Origin: SIG565 sp045613385
GTDB lineage: Bacteria > Bacillota > Clostridia > Oscillospirales > Acutalibacteraceae
DNA length: 64,000 nt
NCBI GenBank assembly: GCA_045613385.1
Contig: JAZLAW010000023.1
Coordinates: forward strand, 55,541 to 119,540
Reading direction: 5' to 3'
The first letter of the stretch is position 1. Every line of letters begins with the position of its first letter. The position numbers and the translations under genes are program-made. Shown here in pieces: positions 43,775 to 52,710 of this stretch. The notes under the pieces are model-generated. The model had not been told where the DNA came from. It saw nothing but the letters and a program-made list of their open reading frames with translations, and did not search any database.

Positions 43775-44409
43775 TACTTGCCAACCCCCTTCCTTTTGCA
43801 AATATCTTTAAGTATACACACATCACATTGCGGCTTTCTCGCCATACAAATTTCCCTGCCAAAAAGCACTGCACGGTGACAAAAATCGCTCGATTCGTGA
43901 GATGGCAGGAGTTTGCGCATCTCGTTTTCGACCTTTAGCGGATTATCGGTATCAACAAATCCCAACCGATTGCATATTCTTATAAAATGCGTATCAGTTA
44001 CGACTGCCGCTTTTTTGTATATATCTCCGCATACAAGATTGGCGGTCTTTCTGCCAACACCCGAAAGACTTGTTAAATCTTCAATATTATCGGGGACTAT
44101 GCCGCCAAAGTCGGTCATAAGTTTTTTAGAAATCTCTACTAAATCCCGAGCCTTTGTTTTATAAAGGCCACAGGTTTTTATAAGTTCTTCTATTTTTTCT
44201 ATGGGCGCCGCACTCATACTCTTAGCATCGGGATATGCTCTGAACAAATTAGGTGTGACCATATTGACACGTGCATCGGTGCACTGTGCCGAAAGTCTTG
44301 TTGCAATAAGCAACTGAAACGGCGTTTTATAGTGAAGCGAACACACTGCAACGGGGTATTTTTGTTTTAACAATTCTACCGCCGCCGCAACACGTTGTTT
44401 TTTTATCAT
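43774..44409 (-). CDS. nth: Endonuclease III
   Basis: This base-excision DNA glycosylase/AP lyase removes oxidised pyrimidines. A helix-hairpin-helix with the catalytic Lys region (LSGVGRKTANLV), the catalytic Asp in VTDTHF and a C-terminal [4Fe-4S] motif (C-X6-C-X2-C-X5-C beginning CMARKPQC) are all present. Its end overlaps the pdxK-like start. Its start overlaps the preceding EIIC-like gene by 4 bases. Confidence 0.95.
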   Translation of the reverse strand: MIKKQRVAAAVELLKQKYPVAVCSLHYKTPFQLLIATRLSAQCTDARVNMVTPNLFRAYPDAKSMSAAPIEKIEELIKTCGLYKTKARDLVEISKKLMTDFGGIVPDNIEDLTSLSGVGRKTANLVCGDIYKKAAVVTDTHFIRICNRLGFVDTDNPLKVENEMRKLLPSHESSDFCHRAVLFGREICMARKPQCDVCILKDICKRKGVGK

Positions 44410-45464
44410 TTAGTTAAATCTCCGAGTTTTAAATCATTAGTTTTAATCCAACCAAGTTTTCTCATTGCTTCTGCAACACCAAGCGATAAAGCCGCCGGTA
44501 AAATAAACTGCATTACAAGAATTTCTATAAGCGCAAGACCTGCCGACATACCGCCTGCGGTAAGGCTTTCAAATGATGCAAACTGACCCACAAGACCCGC
44601 CGAGCCCATACCCGAGCCCACCGGTGTGCTTGTCATTTTGAGAACGGCAGAACTAATCGGTCCTAATATGGCGCTCGAAATAATAGCGGGAAGCCAAATA
44701 AGCGGTTTTCTTACGATATTTGGCATCTGGAGCATTGATGTGCCAACACCCTGTGCTATGAGACCGCCTAATTTATTTTCTCTATAACTTATAACGGCAA
44801 AGCCTACCATATTGCAACAGCAACCAACTGTAGCCGCACCCGCAGCAAGACCTGTAAGGCCCATAGAAATACCGATTGCCGCACTGCTTATAGGAAGTGT
44901 TAAGAATATACCCATAAGTACAGACACTATGATACCACCGATAACAGGATATGTATCAACACTGATATTTACGAGTGAGCCCAGCCAATACATAAATGTA
45001 GACACATACGGTCCTATAAGTAAGCCCACTGCCGAACCGCCGATAACACAACAAAGCGGTGTTATAAGTATATCAAGTTTTGTTTTACCTGACACAAGCG
45101 CGCCGAGTTCAACGGCAACATAGGCCGCAATAAATGCGCCAAGCGGCTCACCCGGTGTACCGATTTTAACGGCTTCAAGAGCAACAGAAGGAAAAGCGCC
45201 GACAACGCCTGCAACAGCCGCCGCAACAGCGGTCAGGGGCGACGCCTTTAGTTTTACGGCTACACCGACACCTATACCGGCGCCTGTAACCGACTTTGCG
45301 GCATTTCCGATAGCCATCAAATAAGATGCCACTATATTATTTCCCAATAATTTTGAAAGTTGGCATATTATTGTGCCTACGATAAGGGTTGAAAAGAGTC
45401 CCAACGCCATACCGCCGAGTCCGTCGATGAAAATACGGTTAAAAATTTTTTTCAAAACAATCAT
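44406..45464 (-). CDS. PfoR-like PTS EIIC-domain membrane protein
   Basis: This 352-residue Gly/Ala-rich membrane protein has about 8-10 spans. It resembles the stand-alone PTS_EIIC_2/PfoR family (IFIDGLGGMALGLFSTLIVG near the start, PNIVRKPLIWLPAIISSAILGP towards the end). No EIIA or EIIB genes accompany it. In Clostridium perfringens, PfoR is linked to toxin regulation, but the transport role is unclear. The annotated ATG (45464) touches its AAAAGGG ribosome site. The TTG at residue 4 (45455) has better spacing and may be the true start. Confidence 0.8.
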   Translation of the reverse strand: MIVLKKIFNRIFIDGLGGMALGLFSTLIVGTIICQLSKLLGNNIVASYLMAIGNAAKSVTGAGIGVGVAVKLKASPLTAVAAAVAGVVGAFPSVALEAVKIGTPGEPLGAFIAAYVAVELGALVSGKTKLDILITPLCCVIGGSAVGLLIGPYVSTFMYWLGSLVNISVDTYPVIGGIIVSVLMGIFLTLPISSAAIGISMGLTGLAAGAATVGCCCNMVGFAVISYRENKLGGLIAQGVGTSMLQMPNIVRKPLIWLPAIISSAILGPISSAVLKMTSTPVGSGMGSAGLVGQFASFESLTAGGMSAGLALIEILVMQFILPAALSLGVAEAMRKLGWIKTNDLKLGDLTK

Positions 45465-45488
45465 CCCTTTTACAGAAATATTAATAAA

Positions 45489-45517
45489 ATTATATTACTT
45501 TCAGCATTTTTAGTCAA
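45489..45517 (-). promoter_or_regulatory. Promoter of the EIIC-nth-pdxK-tcdA operon
   Basis: Minus strand: TTGACT (45512-45517), 17-base spacer, TATAAT (45489-45494). Confidence 0.75.
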
Positions 45518-45522
45518 TAGTG

Positions 45523-45551
45523 TTGCTTTATTTTCGTGGATAATGTATAAT
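45523..45551 (+). promoter_or_regulatory. Promoter of the histidine phosphatase-ruvX unit
   Basis: TTGCTT (45523-45528), 17-base spacer, TATAAT (45546-45551). It is back to back with the divergent EIIC promoter. Confidence 0.75.
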
Positions 45552-45566
45552 GTTTTCGGTGATTTT

Positions 45567-46232
45567 ATGGAAACTACTATATATGTTATAAGGCATTGTG
45601 AAGCCGAAGGCAACCGCACCGGCCGTTTCCAAGGACACATTGACAGTGATATTACCGAAATTGGTGAAAGCCAGATATCGTGTCTTGCCGAAAGGTTTCG
45701 TGATATATGTGTTGACCGCGTTTTTTCAAGTCCGCTTATGCGCGCTAAAAAGACCGCAAAGGCAGTAGCCGACATAAAAAATCTGCCGCTCGAAATAGAA
45801 AACGATTTGATTGAAATCAGCGGTGGCGAAATTGAGAATATGACATACCCGGACATATATGCCAAATGGTCTTATGTTGAAATTTCCTGGGTAAAAGCCC
45901 CGTATGATTTTTGTGCGCCTGGTGGGGAGAGTATGAAACAGGTATATGAGCGTATCTGGCGCGCGGTCAAGAAAATTATACAAGAAAACGAAGGAAAAAA
46001 TATAGTTATTTCTTCTCACGGTGCGGCAATACGTTGCCTTTTATGCCGACTCACAAAAGGTGATATTAAATACCTTAATGATGTCAGCTGGAGTGACAAC
46101 ACCGCTGTATCAAAATTTATTTTTGATAAAAAGCTTAACTGTCGCACAGAATTTTTAAATGATGCATCGCACCTATCCGAAGAACTTTTACCTAAAAAGA
46201 GCAGAATAACTTCTATGATAAAGGCGGATTAA
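45567..46232 (+). CDS. Histidine phosphatase family protein
   Basis: This is a phosphoglycerate-mutase-like phosphatase of 221 residues. The phosphohistidine motif is RHCEAEGN (RHG variant with Cys in place of Gly). The second arginine is in FSSPLMRAKKTA, and the second His is in ISSHGAAIRCLL. CobC/GpmB-type proteins act on small phosphates; the substrate is unknown. The ATG at 45567 follows GGTGAT and is preferred over the ATG 24 bases earlier. It lies 3 bases before ruvX. Confidence 0.85.
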   Translation: METTIYVIRHCEAEGNRTGRFQGHIDSDITEIGESQISCLAERFRDICVDRVFSSPLMRAKKTAKAVADIKNLPLEIENDLIEISGGEIENMTYPDIYAKWSYVEISWVKAPYDFCAPGGESMKQVYERIWRAVKKIIQENEGKNIVISSHGAAIRCLLCRLTKGDIKYLNDVSWSDNTAVSKFIFDKKLNCRTEFLNDASHLSEELLPKKSRITSMIKAD

Positions 46233-46235
46233 ATA

Positions 46236-46661
46236 ATGATAATTATGTCGGTTGATTTAGGAAACGCGAGAACAGGAATTGCCGTTAGTGATAAAAGTGA
46301 AACCTTTGCTTTTCCAAAAACGGTTATAAACGAATATAACCGCGAAAAGAGAATAGAAAAAATAGCGGCCGCCGCAAAGGAAAACGCCGCCGAATTAATT
46401 GTTGTGGGGCTTCCTAAAAATATGGACGGTTCTCTGGGTTTTCGTGCCGAAGAGTGTACCGAAGATGCCGAAAAAATAAAACTAAAAACAGGAATTCCTG
46501 TAGTTCTGTGGGATGAGCGTTGTACCACAGTTATGGCGCACACCGCACTCAATTACACCGATACGCGCGGCAAAAAGCGTAAAGAAGCTGTTGATGCGGT
46601 AGCGGCGGTTATGATACTTGAAAGTTATTTAGCCTTCCGTAAAAACAATGAAAAAGTTTAA
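46236..46661 (+). CDS. ruvX: Holliday junction resolvase-like protein (YqgF/RuvX)
   Basis: This is a 141-residue RNase-H-fold nuclease used in pre-16S rRNA 5' processing and proposed in recombination. The motifs are MSVDLGNARTGIAVSD (catalytic Asp), VVGLPKNMDG, WDERCTT (Glu) and the C-terminal VDAVAAVMILESYL (Asp). The start follows AGGCGG. Same transcript as the histidine phosphatase. Confidence 0.93.
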   Translation: MIIMSVDLGNARTGIAVSDKSETFAFPKTVINEYNREKRIEKIAAAAKENAAELIVVGLPKNMDGSLGFRAEECTEDAEKIKLKTGIPVVLWDERCTTVMAHTALNYTDTRGKKRKEAVDAVAAVMILESYLAFRKNNEKV

Positions 46662-46694
46662 TTTATACCGCAATGCCATCCCCCTAAACATTAA

Positions 46695-46724
46695 AAAAGA
46701 ACCGTTCATATAAACGGTTCTTTT
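46695..46724. terminator. Terminator between ruvX and transketolase
   Basis: The 12-bp stem AAAAGAACCGTT/AACGGTTCTTTT with T and A runs on the two sides serves both converging genes. Confidence 0.85.
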
Positions 46725-46728
46725 ATTT

Positions 46729-47670
46729 TTATTTGCCGAGTGCCGCCTTGGCTTTTGCGGCAATATCTTTTCCGCGAAGACCGTACTTATCAAGCAGAGC
46801 ATTTGCAGGGCCTGACATACCGTACTCATCATTAATACCCATTTTTATTACGCGTGTGGGATATTCTTCACTAAGAAGTTCACTGACCGCGCTACCAAGT
46901 CCGCCAATTACCGAATGTTCTTCGGCGGTAATGATAATGCCTGTTTCTTTGGCGGCATTAATTACTGCTTCATTATCAAGTGGCTTTATGGTCGCCATAT
47001 TGATAATTCTGGCATTAATACCGTCTGCCTTAAGTAAATCGTAAGCGATAAGTGCTTCAGCAACCATAAGACCTGTAGCAATGATTGTTATATCGTTACC
47101 TGATTTTAGTTCTACCGATTTACCGATTTCAAACTTATAATCATCATCAAAAATTACCGGAACTGCAAGTCTGCCAAAACGTGCGTACGACGGTCCATCA
47201 TAATCATAAAGCGCCATAACTGCTTTTTCAGCTTCAACTGCATCGGCAGGATTTACAATAACCATATCGGGAATGGTACGCATAAGCGCAATATCTTCAT
47301 TACACTGGTGTGTTGCGCCATCTTCACCAACCGAAATACCGGCATGGGTTGCGCAAATTTTAACATTAAGGTGCGGATAGCCTATAGAGTTTCTGATTTG
47401 CTCAAAAGCACGTCCTACCGCAAACATTGCAAAAGAGCTTATAAATACCTTTTTACCGGTTGCGGCTACACCTGCGGCTATACTTGCCATATTCTGTTCT
47501 GCTATTCCGCAGTTATAAAATCTATCAGGGAAAGCCTTTTTGAACATACCCGACTTTGTAGCAGCAGCAAGGTCTGCATCCATTACAATAAAATCATCGT
47601 GCTTTTCACCAAGTTTTACCAGCGCCGCGCCATATCCTTCGCGGGTTGCCTTTTTAACTACATCTGCCAT
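46729..47670 (-). CDS. Transketolase, C-terminal subunit
   Basis: This is the C-terminal half of a split transketolase (313 residues), containing the pyrimidine-binding and transketolase C domains (MDADLAAATKSGMF, GIAEQNMASIAAGVA, HAGISVGEDGATHQ). With the N-terminal subunit it transfers two-carbon ketol units in the pentose phosphate pathway. The ATG at 47670 has AAGGGGTGG upstream. It lies 12 bases after the N-terminal subunit. Such a split form is common in Clostridia. Confidence 0.93.
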   Translation of the reverse strand: MADVVKKATREGYGAALVKLGEKHDDFIVMDADLAAATKSGMFKKAFPDRFYNCGIAEQNMASIAAGVAATGKKVFISSFAMFAVGRAFEQIRNSIGYPHLNVKICATHAGISVGEDGATHQCNEDIALMRTIPDMVIVNPADAVEAEKAVMALYDYDGPSYARFGRLAVPVIFDDDYKFEIGKSVELKSGNDITIIATGLMVAEALIAYDLLKADGINARIINMATIKPLDNEAVINAAKETGIIITAEEHSVIGGLGSAVSELLSEEYPTRVIKMGINDEYGMSGPANALLDKYGLRGKDIAAKAKAALGK

Positions 47671-47682
47671 TTTGTCCACCCC

Positions 47683-48522
47683 TTATTGTAACTCTGAGAG
47701 CTGAGCTTCAAGCTCGGCTATTGCTTTTTCATAATCTTCATCGCCCGGTGCGACGCCGTGCCAACCAACCGCGTTTTCCATAAAGGAAACGCCCTTACCC
47801 TTAACGGTCTTTGCTATAATTGCGGTAGGTTTGCCCTTAAGAGTTTCTGCCTTTAGTACCGCTTGTTCTATTTCATTAAAATCATTACCGTTAATAACAA
47901 TTACATTCCAATTAAATGCTTCAAACTTTTTATCAAGTGGAAGCGGTGAATTTACTTCTTCAACCGTACCGTCAATCTGAAGATTATTTAAATCAATAAA
48001 CGCGGTAAGGTTATCAAGTCCTTTATTGGCAGCGAACATTGCCGCTTCCCAAACCTGACCTTCTTCACTTTCACCGTCGCCAAGTATGGTGTACACGCGG
48101 TAATTATTTCCAAAATGCTTTCCCGAAAGAGCCATACCAACCGCCGCAGAAATGCCTTGTCCCAGAGAACCCGAAGACATATCAACACCGGGTATATTCT
48201 TCATATCGGGGTGTCCTTGTAAAATAGAGCCTATTTGTCTGAGTGTTTTAAGAATATCTGTAGAGAAAAATCCGCGATGCGCGAGCACTGAATAAAGTGC
48301 CGGTGCGGCGTGACCCTTTGATAATACCAACCTGTCTCTGTCATCCTTTTTGGGATTTGCAGGGTCGATATTCATTTTATTAAAGTAGAGATATGTAAGT
48401 ATATCCGCACAAGAAAGTGAACCGCCCGGATGTCCCGCCTTTGCGGCGTGAATTCCTTCCAATATACCCATACGTACTTTACAGGCTATTTGCTTTAATT
48501 GTTTCTCGGTTTGTTTATCCAT
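47683..48522 (-). CDS. Transketolase, N-terminal subunit
   Basis: This subunit binds the thiamine diphosphate diphosphate group: GDGESEEGQVWEAAMFAANKG is the TPP motif, and HAAKAGHPGGSLSCADIL and GHAAPALY are conserved. The start at 48522 is behind GGAAAGGA. It is 280 residues and precedes the C-terminal subunit on the same transcript. Confidence 0.93.
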   Translation of the reverse strand: MDKQTEKQLKQIACKVRMGILEGIHAAKAGHPGGSLSCADILTYLYFNKMNIDPANPKKDDRDRLVLSKGHAAPALYSVLAHRGFFSTDILKTLRQIGSILQGHPDMKNIPGVDMSSGSLGQGISAAVGMALSGKHFGNNYRVYTILGDGESEEGQVWEAAMFAANKGLDNLTAFIDLNNLQIDGTVEEVNSPLPLDKKFEAFNWNVIVINGNDFNEIEQAVLKAETLKGKPTAIIAKTVKGKGVSFMENAVGWHGVAPGDEDYEKAIAELEAQLSELQ

Positions 48523-48551
48523 AGTACACAATTTTCCTTTCCTAAAACACA

Positions 48552-49460
48552 TTAATTTCTTTTTTTATTTAAAAATCCGGTAAAATAATCCGGTAAAGCG
48601 CTACTGAATTCCATATACTCTTTGGTTTTTGGATGGATGAACCCTATTTTTCTCGCGTGCAGACACTGTCCGCCAAGTTCGGTTATAACCTTTTGCGGTC
48701 CGTACACCGGGTCACCCGCCACCGCATGACCTATATATGACATATGCACCCTTATTTGATGCGTACGTCCTGTTTCGAGTATACATCTTATATGTGTAAA
48801 TCCATTTAACCGCTCAATAGTTTCGTAATGTGTGACGGCATCCTTTGAGTTTTCGTGGGTGACCGCCATTTGCTTACGTTTAACGGGATGTCTGCCTATC
48901 GGTGCATCAATGGTACCTTTCTGGCTTTTTACATTCCCATAAACTATTGCTTCATATTCTCTTGTGAAGGAGTGTTCCTTTATCTGCTCGGCTAAAAAGT
49001 TATGAGCAAAATCGTTTTTAGCTACAATCAAAAGTCCACTCGTATCTTTGTCTATCCGGTGCAAAATACCGGGGCGCATAACCCCGTTTATGCCCGACAA
49101 ATTTTCCTTACAGTGCCAAAGCAAAGCATTGACAAGTGTACCGCTATAGTTACCCGCCGCAGGATGTACCACCATCCCCTTTGGTTTGTTGACAACCAGA
49201 AGATATTCATCTTCATATACTATTTCGAGCGGTATATCCTCAGCCGTAACACTAAGCGGCACGGCATCGGGAATGTTGACACAAAGGTTGTCCCCCTGTT
49301 TTACCTTAATGCTTTTGGTCACTCTCTTGCCGTTTACGGTTACATTTCCCTGTTCAATAAGTTTTACTATATGGGAACGCGTAAGCTCTAAATTTTCAGA
49401 CAAGAATGCATCTATTCGTTTAGCATCTTCGTTTGCACATACTATATTAAATGTTTCCAT
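48552..49460 (-). CDS. RluD-family 23S rRNA pseudouridine synthase
   Basis: This 302-residue enzyme has an N-terminal S4 RNA-binding domain (RIDAFLSENLELTRSHIVKLI). The catalytic domain carries the nucleophilic Asp in HRIDKDTSG, and the substrate block GRTHQIRVH is present. It is probably an RluD-type modifier of the 23S rRNA helix 69 region, though the exact site cannot be set from the sequence. It overlaps lspA by 14 bases. Confidence 0.92.
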   Translation of the reverse strand: METFNIVCANEDAKRIDAFLSENLELTRSHIVKLIEQGNVTVNGKRVTKSIKVKQGDNLCVNIPDAVPLSVTAEDIPLEIVYEDEYLLVVNKPKGMVVHPAAGNYSGTLVNALLWHCKENLSGINGVMRPGILHRIDKDTSGLLIVAKNDFAHNFLAEQIKEHSFTREYEAIVYGNVKSQKGTIDAPIGRHPVKRKQMAVTHENSKDAVTHYETIERLNGFTHIRCILETGRTHQIRVHMSYIGHAVAGDPVYGPQKVITELGGQCLHARKIGFIHPKTKEYMEFSSALPDYFTGFLNKKRN

Positions 49461-49944
49461 TTTCTGTTTTCCGTTTTTTTATGTCTTTTACAGTATCAAG
49501 TGTAAAGTATAAAAGCAGCAAACCGCAACCGATTACTATACTGCAGTCGGCAATATTAAATATCGGGAAATCGGTCCAGAACCCGAACTGCAGAAAATCT
49601 ATAACCTTACCATTTCTGAAAATACGGTCAATCATATTTCCTATGCCGCCCGACATTATGAGACTTGCGGCCCAGAAAAGCAATTTGTTTTTTCTGCCGC
49701 GAAGAACCAGCCAGAAAACACAAACTAACATAATAACTGCGGTAACCAATATAAGCAAACCGGTGTAGCCGCTAAGCACTCCCCAGGCACCGCCAGTGTT
49801 ATGTATATAATAAAAATTAAGTAATCCTTTTACAAGCGGAAATTCATCATAAAGCGCAAAATTTGTACTGACTAAAATTTTAGCAATCTGGTCAATTCCC
49901 AATAAAAGCAGTGCGGTAACACCTGCCAAAACATAAGAAATCAA
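49447..49944 (-). CDS. lspA: Lipoprotein signal peptidase
   Basis: This is a four-span membrane Asp protease cleaving prolipoproteins. The catalytic aspartates are in GNMIDRIF and FNIADCSI, as in LspA; FYIHNTGGAWGV is also conserved. 165 residues. Directly upstream of rluD, the usual order. Confidence 0.95.
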   Translation of the reverse strand: MISYVLAGVTALLLLGIDQIAKILVSTNFALYDEFPLVKGLLNFYYIHNTGGAWGVLSGYTGLLILVTAVIMLVCVFWLVLRGRKNKLLFWAASLIMSGGIGNMIDRIFRNGKVIDFLQFGFWTDFPIFNIADCSIVIGCGLLLLYFTLDTVKDIKKRKTENGNI

Positions 49945-49961
49945 AACAATTCACCTTAAAC

Positions 49962-50795
49962 CTACTTTGTTTTACCAAAAAAACTGTTTGTAAATCCGAT
50001 TTCCTCATCCGATTCTTCGGTTTGTTCTTCAGTTTCCGGTGCGCTTACAACAAAACCTTCTTCTGAAGACTCAATTACCAATTCTTCTGTTTCTTCTGCT
50101 ACTTCTTGTATTTCTTCCTGTATTTCAATTTCTTCGGCAGCTTCTTCTGTATTTACAAACTGCTCTAAATCAGGCTTTTTATCAATTTCGAGTGCTACGG
50201 CTTCGGCCGCGCGGGTAGCATCCATAGCAACACAGTCCGGAATTTTGGAAATAAGCTCAATATGTTTTTTATAGAGTTCCATAATATCGGATTTAAAGGA
50301 TGAAACTTCAATTCTTAATTTATCAAACAAAGCCTGTTCGCGTTTTACCGCATCGGCCGCCGCCGCTTCGGTAGCTTGTTTCTTGGCTTCGGATTTTTCG
50401 AGTATTTTGTCCATCTCATTCTGTGCCAACAAGCGTTTCTGCGCCAACTTTTCATCAAAATTAACAAGCATATCTCTGGCTTCGCCGGTTGCCGCTTCTG
50501 CCGCCGCCTTAGCGTCTTCGATAATTTTTTCTGCTTTAATTTTTGCATCATTTATTATGTTATCTGCCAACTGTTGTGCAGAAATAAGCACATTTTGTAG
50601 GCTTGACTGAGCTGTTTTATGCTGCTCATTTTCTGCCGTTAAGGTATTTACCTTTTCTTCCAAAGCTTTTAATTGTGCTTCGTACTGGCGATAGTCATCT
50701 TCAACACCATCTAGGAAGTTATCTACTTCCTCCTGTTTATAGCCTCCCATGGCCTTAGAAAATTTTATGTCTCTGACATCATTTGAAGAAAACAT
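49962..50795 (-). CDS. divIVA: DivIVA-family cell division / polarity protein
   Basis: The conserved N-terminal DivIVA block is visible (RDIKFSKAMGGYKQEEVDNFLDGV), followed by coiled coil to about residue 205 and an acidic tail rich in Glu. DivIVA oligomers sense membrane curvature at septum and poles. The start is the ATG at 50795, with GGGGGAA upstream. It lies just downstream of ylmH. Confidence 0.92.
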   Translation of the reverse strand: MFSSNDVRDIKFSKAMGGYKQEEVDNFLDGVEDDYRQYEAQLKALEEKVNTLTAENEQHKTAQSSLQNVLISAQQLADNIINDAKIKAEKIIEDAKAAAEAATGEARDMLVNFDEKLAQKRLLAQNEMDKILEKSEAKKQATEAAAADAVKREQALFDKLRIEVSSFKSDIMELYKKHIELISKIPDCVAMDATRAAEAVALEIDKKPDLEQFVNTEEAAEEIEIQEEIQEVAEETEELVIESSEEGFVVSAPETEEQTEESDEEIGFTNSFFGKTK

Positions 50796-50811
50796 TAACA
50801 ATTCCCCCTGT

Positions 50812-51546
50812 TTAATATCTTTCTGCCACCAAAACAGTTCTTCCCTTACGGGTAGTACCGTCTATTGATAGCACATTATATTTTCCGTATCCACGGATAG
50901 AAATTTTATCCCCGCCGACTACCACTTTTGTTGCCTTATCTGATATAACCGAATTCACAGCTACCAGTCGGTCTGCTAAAAGTTCTGACGCCCTTGCGCG
51001 AGAAGCATTTATAAGAGCGGCTACCACGCAATCCAGTCGACTTGATGCAACCGTAATGGTTTTTTTGATTTTTTCCGTTCTTTGCGGTAACGGATAAGAG
51101 AAGCCTTGTAAAACGGTAACTCCAACACGACCCACACGTGTGGTCTGCTCGGTTATATACTTTGCAACATCCCGGCTTACAAAGGCTACCGCCCTACCGT
51201 TTTCTGTCAGTATATCTCCTACCGTTTCACGCTTTATACCAAGGCTCATAAAACTACCTAAAAAGTCTCTGTGAGTAAGAGTATCTTCTTTCCTGAAATT
51301 AAAGGTTAAAGCGCTTATGGGATACGCCGAAGAGCTTACCGTTAAATCTTCGGGTGTCACACATAAAAAGACTCGTTCACTGTCTTCCGCTCCGCCGAAA
51401 AATGAAAAGGATGTGTTATATTGCGGCATACTCTTTACATATTCCGCCTCTTCTGCGCTCAAAAAACCCATAAACCGCGGCGCACCGCTTTTTCGAGAAG
51501 AATCTCTTAAATCAGCTACCCTTGCTCTTAGCAGCTCGGTATCCAT
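50812..51546 (-). CDS. ylmH: YlmH-like S4-domain RNA-binding protein
   Basis: This 244-residue protein has a C-terminal S4 domain (SSRLDCVVAALINASRARASELL) and a YlmH N-terminal part (RFMGFLSAEEAEYV). YlmH homologues act in ribosome rescue in Firmicutes. The start sits next to the sepF stop (TAATG). Confidence 0.9.
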   Translation of the reverse strand: MDTELLRARVADLRDSSRKSGAPRFMGFLSAEEAEYVKSMPQYNTSFSFFGGAEDSERVFLCVTPEDLTVSSSAYPISALTFNFRKEDTLTHRDFLGSFMSLGIKRETVGDILTENGRAVAFVSRDVAKYITEQTTRVGRVGVTVLQGFSYPLPQRTEKIKKTITVASSRLDCVVAALINASRARASELLADRLVAVNSVISDKATKVVVGGDKISIRGYGKYNVLSIDGTTRKGRTVLVAERY

Positions 51547-51983
51547 TAGTTGTTATACTCATCCATCATAAGCTCACCCATAACATCAACATCGTTGGGT
51601 GCTATCATAAATGTGCTGTTTGCAACCTTACGGATACTGCCGCCGTTTGCATAAGCAACACCGCTTAAGAAGTCTAAAATACGGCGCGAAGTTTCGCGAT
51701 TGGATGCTTCAAGATTAAGCACAACGCTTTTTTTAGCATTAAGATGGTCCGCAATCATAGTAACATCTTCAAAATGGTCAGGTTTAACAATTACAACCTG
51801 CATCTGAGAAGATACCGCAGCATTACGGCCTTTGCGTTCACTTTGAAAAATACGCGGTTCTCGTTTTTTCTCACCGGCACCGAAAAATTCTTCGTTTTCA
51901 GGTTTCATACCTTCCATTTCTTCATCTTCAAAGTCGCCTGAATCAATGTTCATAAAGCTTTTAACATTATCCCAAAGTCCCAT
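51546..51983 (-). CDS. sepF: Cell division protein SepF
   Basis: This 145-residue FtsZ-ring partner has an N-terminal membrane-binding amphipathic segment (MGLWDNVKSFMN), an acidic linker and a C-terminal SepF domain (NLEASNRETSRRILDFLSGV, GSIRKVANSTFMIAP). The ATG is at 51983. Confidence 0.94.
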   Translation of the reverse strand: MGLWDNVKSFMNIDSGDFEDEEMEGMKPENEEFFGAGEKKREPRIFQSERKGRNAAVSSQMQVVIVKPDHFEDVTMIADHLNAKKSVVLNLEASNRETSRRILDFLSGVAYANGGSIRKVANSTFMIAPNDVDVMGELMMDEYNN

Positions 51984-52002
51984 TATATACACTCCTTAAA
52001 AT

Positions 52003-52710
52003 TTAATAAACTCTCTTACCAAAAAGGGCGGTACCGACACGCACCATATTAGCGCCGCACTCTATTGCCGTTTCAAAATCATCCGACATACCCATAGAAA
52101 GTATCTCTATATTATTATCTATTTTTTTAGCCCGTATGTCAATAAACAGTTTATACATTTTGGAAAAATATTCGATATTTTTATTATTTTCATCTATATG
52201 TGGTGGAATAGTCATAAGACCTTTAACAGAAATTCCCTTTAATTGAGATATTTCATCATACGCCGCCATAATTTCTTCCGGCAAAAATCCCGATTTTGTT
52301 TCTTCCTTGCCGATATTTACTTCCAGCAAAATATCGGTGACGATATTTTGCTTTTCCGATTCCTTGGATATAGCGTTAGCGAGTCTTAACGAATCCACTG
52401 ACTGTATTAATTCCACCTTGCCCACAATATCCTTAACCTTATTGGTTTGCAAATGACCGATAAAGTGTTTGTGAACATTTGGGGTAACCGCGCCTTCCTT
52501 CGATAAAAACTCCTGCACACGATTTTCACCTATGTATTTTATGCCCTTTTCTATCGAGTAGTTAATAAGTTCTGCACTCACCGTTTTAGTAGCCGCCAAA
52601 AGCATTATATCTTCGGGTTGTCTCCCCGATTTTTCCGCCGCTACAGCTATTCTTTCAATTATATCTTTATAATTTTCATCGAAAATATCATTCAATAATT
52701 TTTCCCTCAT
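52003..52710 (-). CDS. YggS-family pyridoxal-phosphate homeostasis protein
   Basis: This is a PLP-binding TIM-barrel protein (235 residues) with the PLP lysine in LLAATKTVS and the phosphate-binding GENRVQEFLSK and SMGMSDDFETAIECGANMVRVGTALFG blocks. It buffers vitamin B6; no enzyme activity is known. Overlaps the HlyD-like gene by 23 bases and precedes sepF. Confidence 0.95.
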   Translation of the reverse strand: MREKLLNDIFDENYKDIIERIAVAAEKSGRQPEDIMLLAATKTVSAELINYSIEKGIKYIGENRVQEFLSKEGAVTPNVHKHFIGHLQTNKVKDIVGKVELIQSVDSLRLANAISKESEKQNIVTDILLEVNIGKEETKSGFLPEEIMAAYDEISQLKGISVKGLMTIPPHIDENNKNIEYFSKMYKLFIDIRAKKIDNNIEILSMGMSDDFETAIECGANMVRVGTALFGKRVY